A DNA stretch of 10,634 nt from Gemmatimonadota bacterium (GTDB lineage Bacteria; Gemmatimonadota; Gemmatimonadetes; Longimicrobiales; RSA9), in NCBI GenBank assembly GCA_019689775.1, contig JADGGV010000092.1, positions 1 to 10,634 on the forward strand. Reading direction: 5' to 3'. The notes beneath the pieces were generated by a model. The model had not been told where the DNA came from. It did no database searches and saw only the letters and a program-made list of their open reading frames with translations. The position numbers and the translations under genes were made by a program. Within the stretch, counting starts at the first letter, position 1. Every line of letters begins with the position of its first letter. Below are positions 7,288 through 10,634 of this stretch, piece by piece.

Positions 7288-7866
7288 CGGTCCCCTCCTT
7301 TCCTCTGCGCCCCGCGCACGTGTCTCCCACAGGCCCGCGAGCGCCAGGACGCCGGCCGTCCCCGCCAGCACGGCGCCGGCCTCCGCCTTCGGCACCAGCA
7401 GCGCCGAGCCGGCCAGCGTGCCGAGCGCGGCGCCGAGCACCGCCGGCACGGCCGCGCCGCCCCGCGCGCCGGGCCGCAGGCCGAGGATCACGAGCAGGCC
7501 GCCGATCGCGTACGCCGGCTCGGCCAGCAGCAGCAGCACGGCGACGACGCGACCGAGGCCGGAGCCGCGCAGCGTCGCCGACGCGCTCCAGAACGGCGCG
7601 TAGAGCGCGGCCGCCAGCAGCGACGCGATCGCGATCGTCCAGCGCCGGCGGGCGAGCATCCCCGCATCGTCGCCCGCGTCGGGTCCGCCGGCCCACAGCC
7701 CGGCGGCCAGCGCGCCCAGCGTCGCCGCGATCAGGAAGCCGGCCGTGGTGAGGAAGCCGCCGGCCGCATACAGCAGCAGCGCGGCGCCGACGACGACCGC
7801 GACGCCCAGCGCCGCGCCGGCGAGCGCCGTGGCGCTCAGCCACCCCAGCAGATCGCGGCGGTTCAC
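7288..7866 (-). CDS. Six-helix membrane protein segment, in frame with and lacking a stop before the SDR
   Basis: 193 codons, very Ala/Leu/Val/Gly-rich, not recognised as a family. Six hydrophobic stretches are visible at about 11-34, 37-59, 76-97, 104-130, 137-159 and 164-181. Arg-rich ends (RR at 3-4, RRR at 73-75, and RARGAEERRG at 183-192) fit cytoplasmic N and C termini. The GTG start at 7866 shares bases with the TGA of the flavin reductase gene (GTGA overlap, 7863-7866), the usual sign of coupled translation. The odd point is the end: no stop codon occurs, and the frame continues without break into the SDR, so the complete frame is 6574-7866 (430 residues). Either this is a genuine membrane-anchored SDR, or a stop was lost through mutation or an assembly error. 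The other frames around the junction offer no nearby stop that a single slip would restore. Confidence 0.6.
7294..7299 (-). promoter_or_regulatory. Perfect internal Shine-Dalgarno before the SDR ATG
   Basis: AGGAGG on the minus strand, six bases from the ATG at 7287, within AAAGGAGGGG. It lies inside an uninterrupted reading frame that also encodes the upstream membrane segment. It argues that the SDR is at least partly made as a separate protein. Confidence 0.75.
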
Positions 7867-8336
7867 GGCGTGTAGCGGCCGTAGCCGCCGCGGTAGTAGA
7901 TCAGGGGCGCGCCCTCCCGCGCGTCGCCAGCCACCACCTCGCCGACGAAGATCGAGTGGTCGCCGCCCGGGTACACCGCCCACAGCCGGCAATCCAGCCA
8001 CGCCAGCACGCCCTCCAGGACCGGCGCGCCCGTGACCACCTCGCGGTACGCCACGCCGCGGAACTTCTCGGCGACGTCCCACGTCGCGAACCGGCGCGCG
8101 AGCGCCTCCTGCTCCTCCGCCAGCACGCTCACCGTGAAGGCGCCGGCGAGCCCGATGAAGTCGTGCGTGTCGCTCCCCCGCTCCACGCACGCCAGCACGA
8201 GCGGCGGCTCCAGCGACACGGACGCGACCGCGTTCGCCGTCAGCCCGACCGGCAGGCCGTCGGGCCGGATCGTCGCCACGACGGCGACGCCGGTGCCCCA
8301 GTGGCCCAGGACGCGACGGAACTCGGAGGGATCCAT
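7863..8336 (-). CDS. Flavin reductase-like FMN-binding split-barrel protein
   Basis: 157 residues with the pattern of the flavin reductase-like domain: D..FRRVLGHWGTGVAVVAT at the N terminus, DGLPVGLTANAVASVSLEPP (26-45; the TAN..SVSL..PP signature that binds FMN), FTVSVLAEEQEALARRFA (67-84), then KF.GV, GAPVLEGVLAWLDC and GGDHSIFVGEVV (124-135). The length is normal for the family. Members reduce free flavins with NAD(P)H for two-component oxygenases or serve as small flavoproteins. No oxygenase is seen in this window, so the partner and substrate are open. ATG at 8336, 11 bases after the NurA stop, with only a weak AGGC ribosome site; the TGA stop overlaps the next start. It is clearly part of the same transcription unit. 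Confidence 0.9.
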   Translation of the reverse strand: MDPSEFRRVLGHWGTGVAVVATIRPDGLPVGLTANAVASVSLEPPLVLACVERGSDTHDFIGLAGAFTVSVLAEEQEALARRFATWDVAEKFRGVAYREVVTGAPVLEGVLAWLDCRLWAVYPGGDHSIFVGEVVAGDAREGAPLIYYRGGYGRYTP

Positions 8337-8347
8337 GCGCCTGCCGG

Positions 8348-9421
8348 CTACAGCCGCGGCGCACGGCTGCGCAGGTACTCCTCGCAGTCGCGGATCGGGT
8401 AGAGCATGCGGTCCCAGCGCGGGTCCGGCAGCGCGACGGGCGCGGTCTCCGCCAGCAGCCAGCCGCTGATCTCGTCCGCCCGCCGCAGCGTCGCCGGCGT
8501 GGCCGGCGCCTCGACGCGCACCAGCCCCCAGAGCGCGCCGCGCCCCGCGGGCGAGCGCAACCGCAGGTACCACGAGTAGACCGGCGTGAACTGTTGCGTT
8601 CCGGGGCGGAAGACGCTCGTGCGCTCGCCCTCCTCCAGCGAGAGGAGCGTCCGCGCATCGTCGCCGTCGAAGAACCGTGTGTGGTGGCTCTTGATCACGC
8701 CCACCGCCCGCTCGCACGCCGCCAGCTCGCCCGAGAGCGTGAGCGAGCCGTCCACCAGCAGATGCCCCGCCGCCGCGTCCTGCCGACACCACCGCTCCGC
8801 TGCCCACGCCTCCACCTCCTCCCGGAACGTCGCCACGCGCTGCGCCGCCCACGCGTACAGCAACGGCGGGAAGATCGGCACCGGCGCCGCCTCCGCCAGG
8901 CTCGTGTCCACCATCTGCTCCGCCGTGGCGCCGCACCCCGCAAGCGCCGACGGCGGCACCAGCCGGAACGGGAAGAACAGCGCCTCCCGCTCCTCCCGCA
9001 CGAGCGTGCGCAGCCGCCCCCCCAGTCCGTCGTCCCGCCCGCGGATCACCGCCGCCACGTAGGCGTATACGATGGGGACCGGGCCGTGGTAGAGGAGGAC
9101 GCCCGTGCGCTGGATCCCGTCCAGGAACGCCGTGAAGCCGCTCCGCGCGGCGCGGCCCACCGCGATCCGGCGCAGCGCACCACCACCGTGCTCCACCACC
9201 TCGGCCTCGGCCTCGCCGAGCGCCTCCGGGTCGGTCGGAAACGCACCGTCCGGCTCCGATCCCGCCGGCGAAAACGCCCCGTTCGGCTCGCGCGCCAGCC
9301 GGCGCACACGGGTCAGCAGCACGTTGCGTGCGTGGGGGTGGGTTCCTAAGTTGGCCAAACTTCGCGGCAATACGCGGCGGATGCGGCTCTGCGGACGAAA
9401 GGCTTCGATGCGCCGATCCAT
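8348..9421 (-). CDS. nurA: NurA-like DNA end-resection nuclease
   Basis: 357 residues in the longest form. I read it as a NurA-domain protein, the Mn-dependent nuclease that works with HerA. Supporting pattern: FLDGIQ (Asp101) where NurA has its first acidic DG motif; LLVDGSL (Asp224), the second; GVIKSHHTRFF (Lys244) shortly after; YSWYLRL (282-288); GLVRVE (299-304); and a C-terminal LYPIRDCEEYL (340-350) that corresponds to the family's YP..L region. Location upstream of a HerA homologue on the same strand supports the call. The start is uncertain: codons 1-33 use A/T at the third position far more often than the rest, and a GTG at 9322 (Val34) lies at that boundary, so the first 99 bases may be promoter region. 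Residues 46-61 hold two PxGAF units 11 residues apart and look like a linker. A profile match was not run. Confidence 0.75.
   Translation of the reverse strand: MDRRIEAFRPQSRIRRVLPRSLANLGTHPHARNVLLTRVRRLAREPNGAFSPAGSEPDGAFPTDPEALGEAEAEVVEHGGGALRRIAVGRAARSGFTAFLDGIQRTGVLLYHGPVPIVYAYVAAVIRGRDDGLGGRLRTLVREEREALFFPFRLVPPSALAGCGATAEQMVDTSLAEAAPVPIFPPLLYAWAAQRVATFREEVEAWAAERWCRQDAAAGHLLVDGSLTLSGELAACERAVGVIKSHHTRFFDGDDARTLLSLEEGERTSVFRPGTQQFTPVYSWYLRLRSPAGRGALWGLVRVEAPATPATLRRADEISGWLLAETAPVALPDPRWDRMLYPIRDCEEYLRSRAPRL
9348..9362. promoter_or_regulatory. Possible operator AAGTTGGCCAAACTT between divergent genes
   Basis: An imperfect palindrome with a perfect TTGGCCAA core and AAG/CTT arms (one base out of register). 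It lies in the most A/T-rich stretch of this end of the window, upstream of the lipoprotein gene and at the 5' end of the NurA frame. If NurA starts at 9322, this is the shared intergenic region (9323-9469). I could not identify a convincing -10/-35 pair on either strand. Confidence 0.3.
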
Positions 9422-9460
9422 TCCAGCGGCACCCGGGCTCCCGGGGATGACGCCCCACCC

Positions 9461-9464
9461 GGAG
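9461..9464 (+). promoter_or_regulatory. Shine-Dalgarno of the lipoprotein gene
   Basis: GGAG, five bases before the ATG at 9470. It decides this start, which gives a complete lipoprotein signal peptide. Confidence 0.6.
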
Positions 9465-9469
9465 CGGTG

Positions 9470-10634
9470 ATGCGACGACGGCTCCTCGGGTGGCTCGCGG
9501 CCCTGAGTCTAACGGTTTCCGCCGGCTGCGACAACGTGCAGTGGGGCGGCGCCGACGTCGCCATCGTGCCCCCACCCCCCAAGGGCACGACCGCCACCGG
9601 CACGGCCGTCACCCTCGAGGGCGAGCGCATCCCCAACGGGCCGATCCTCTACTACGTCCGCCTCGTCGGCAACGGCGGCACCATCGTCCCCATCGGCGAG
9701 ATCGCCGGCGACTCGCTCCGCCCGCTCCGCCCCACCCGAAGCTGGGAGAACTTCGGCGAGCGCTTCATCGCCGAGTTCCTCCGCCACGGCACCGAGTTCG
9801 CCCTCTACCACAACGGGATGCGCGCCGGCACCTACGTCGTCCAGGGCGCCTCCGTCCCCGACGCCTCCGTCTGCCCGCGCCTCCCCGTCGGAACCGGCTC
9901 CCTCGAGCTCCGCTCCGGCGCCGACAGCGCCACCGAGTTCCTCGCCCTCGCCAAGACCCAGGCGCCCGAGGTCCGCAACGCCATCGGCGGCCCGATCCAG
10001 CCCACCCGCGGCATGCAGGTCGTCGGCCCCATCCTCGCCGAGCGCATGCTCCGCGCGCGCCGCGCCCCGCTCCCCGGCAACTGGCAGCGCGCCATGGCCC
10101 AGCTCAAGCCGTTCCCCCTCGCCGGCGCCGCCGACCCCGGCTTCGCCGCCACGTTCCTCGTCGACGACACCCTCGGCCCCGGCTTCGACGACGTCGGCTA
10201 CTCCCTCTTCTTCGTCGCCATCCCCCAGGGCCAGGTCGGCTACGACACCGCATTCGTCGCGTTCCACCCCTACGAGCGCGGCGGCAAGGCCGCACCTCGC
10301 GTCGTCGACTACCTCGACTGGAACCGCGACGGCCAGGTCGAGCTCCTCCTCCAGGTCTTCGGCACCAACCAGACCTGGTTCGAGGCCGTCGGCCAGAGCG
10401 GAACCCGCGGCTGGCACCGCATCTTCCGCGACCGCTGCGACGCCGCCCCGCCGACGACGCCCGAGCCGCGGCCTGTGGCCACCCCCGAGGCCGGCCGCGC
10501 CGAGCCCGCCGGCCCGCCCACTGAAGCCGCACCCACCGGCGGCACACCCGCCGGCGGCTCACCGGCCACCGCGAAGCAGGCCGCGCCGCAGACCCGCGCC
10601 GCGCCGCAAGGCCGCGCCGCGCCCGCCGCCGGCA
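9470..10634 (+). CDS. Predicted lipoprotein with FG-GAP-like segment, 3' end cut by the window
   Basis: 388 codons, open to the right edge. The N terminus is a lipoprotein signal: MRRRLLG, a hydrophobic stretch, then VSAGC with Cys20 as the lipidated residue. Mature protein begins CDNVQWGG followed by a PPPP linker. The body has no enzyme motif that I recognise. Residues 281-296 read DYLDWNRDGQVELLLQ; the DxNxDGxxE pattern (Asp283, Asn285, Asp287, Gly288, Glu291) is that of calcium-binding FG-GAP/VCBS-type loops, present once here. After Cys323 the protein turns into a Pro/Ala/Thr-rich low-complexity tail that runs off the edge. Third codon positions are almost all G or C, which confirms the frame. 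Probably an exported, membrane-anchored protein of unknown role, diverging from the NurA gene. Confidence 0.85.
   Translation, partial: MRRRLLGWLAALSLTVSAGCDNVQWGGADVAIVPPPPKGTTATGTAVTLEGERIPNGPILYYVRLVGNGGTIVPIGEIAGDSLRPLRPTRSWENFGERFIAEFLRHGTEFALYHNGMRAGTYVVQGASVPDASVCPRLPVGTGSLELRSGADSATEFLALAKTQAPEVRNAIGGPIQPTRGMQVVGPILAERMLRARRAPLPGNWQRAMAQLKPFPLAGAADPGFAATFLVDDTLGPGFDDVGYSLFFVAIPQGQVGYDTAFVAFHPYERGGKAAPRVVDYLDWNRDGQVELLLQVFGTNQTWFEAVGQSGTRGWHRIFRDRCDAAPPTTPEPRPVATPEAGRAEPAGPPTEAAPTGGTPAGGSPATAKQAAPQTRAAPQGRAAPAAG

Noticed and set aside
7863..9575. Single 570-codon minus-strand protein covering the flavin reductase and the region upstream
   Set aside because: Only the last 157 codons match a family. 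The upstream part is an out-of-frame shadow of the NurA gene, and the ATG at 8336 fits the family N terminus.
9509..10417. 302-codon minus-strand frame rich in Gly/Ala/Glu/Asp/Val
   Set aside because: The composition is what the complement of GC-ending codons gives; there are no motifs, and it lies opposite the better-supported lipoprotein gene.
9490..10524. 344-codon plus-strand frame inside the lipoprotein gene
   Set aside because: It is out of frame with the signal peptide-bearing gene and is a low-complexity Arg/Pro/His sequence.

Overview
The window is a very GC-rich bacterial contig end (roughly 70% GC by eye, strong G/C preference at third codon positions). It probably comes from a metagenome assembly, because bases 1-46 look like an Illumina Nextera i7 adapter rather than genomic DNA. 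The phylum cannot be fixed from the sequence. High GC, a NurA/HerA pair, a leaderless-type start and CACAGAG-type intergenic repeats would fit groups such as Chloroflexota (Thermomicrobia-like) or Gemmatimonadota, but that is a weak inference.

From 273 to about 9421 every gene reads on the minus strand, so transcription runs right to left: NurA-like nuclease (8348-9421), flavin reductase-like split-barrel protein (7863-8336), six-helix membrane module (7288-7866) in frame with a short-chain dehydrogenase/reductase (6574-7287), HerA-type ATPase (4456-6390), a 0.55 kb gap filled with a palindromic GGAATCC repeat array, then SbcD/Mre11 (2709-3902) and SbcC/Rad50 (273-2705). On the plus strand a lipoprotein gene starts at 9470, diverges from the NurA gene and is cut by the right edge. 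Left of sbcC is a 0.2 kb inverted-repeat element (50-246) that runs up to the adapter.

The central message is a full set of NurA, HerA, Mre11 and Rad50 homologues in one directional locus. In archaea these four proteins act together on broken DNA ends: Mre11-Rad50 opens and trims the end, and HerA-NurA makes the long 3' single strand. The bacterial version here is split by three redox/membrane genes, two of which are joined in one uninterrupted reading frame, and by the palindromic repeat array.

The most notable points are: the NurA call on a protein that would usually be left hypothetical; an atypical Walker A in HerA; a TATGAT box six bases before the herA ATG, implying a leaderless mRNA; the array of fold-back repeats directly upstream of a palindrome-cleaving nuclease; and the membrane-SDR reading frame that carries a perfect internal Shine-Dalgarno.
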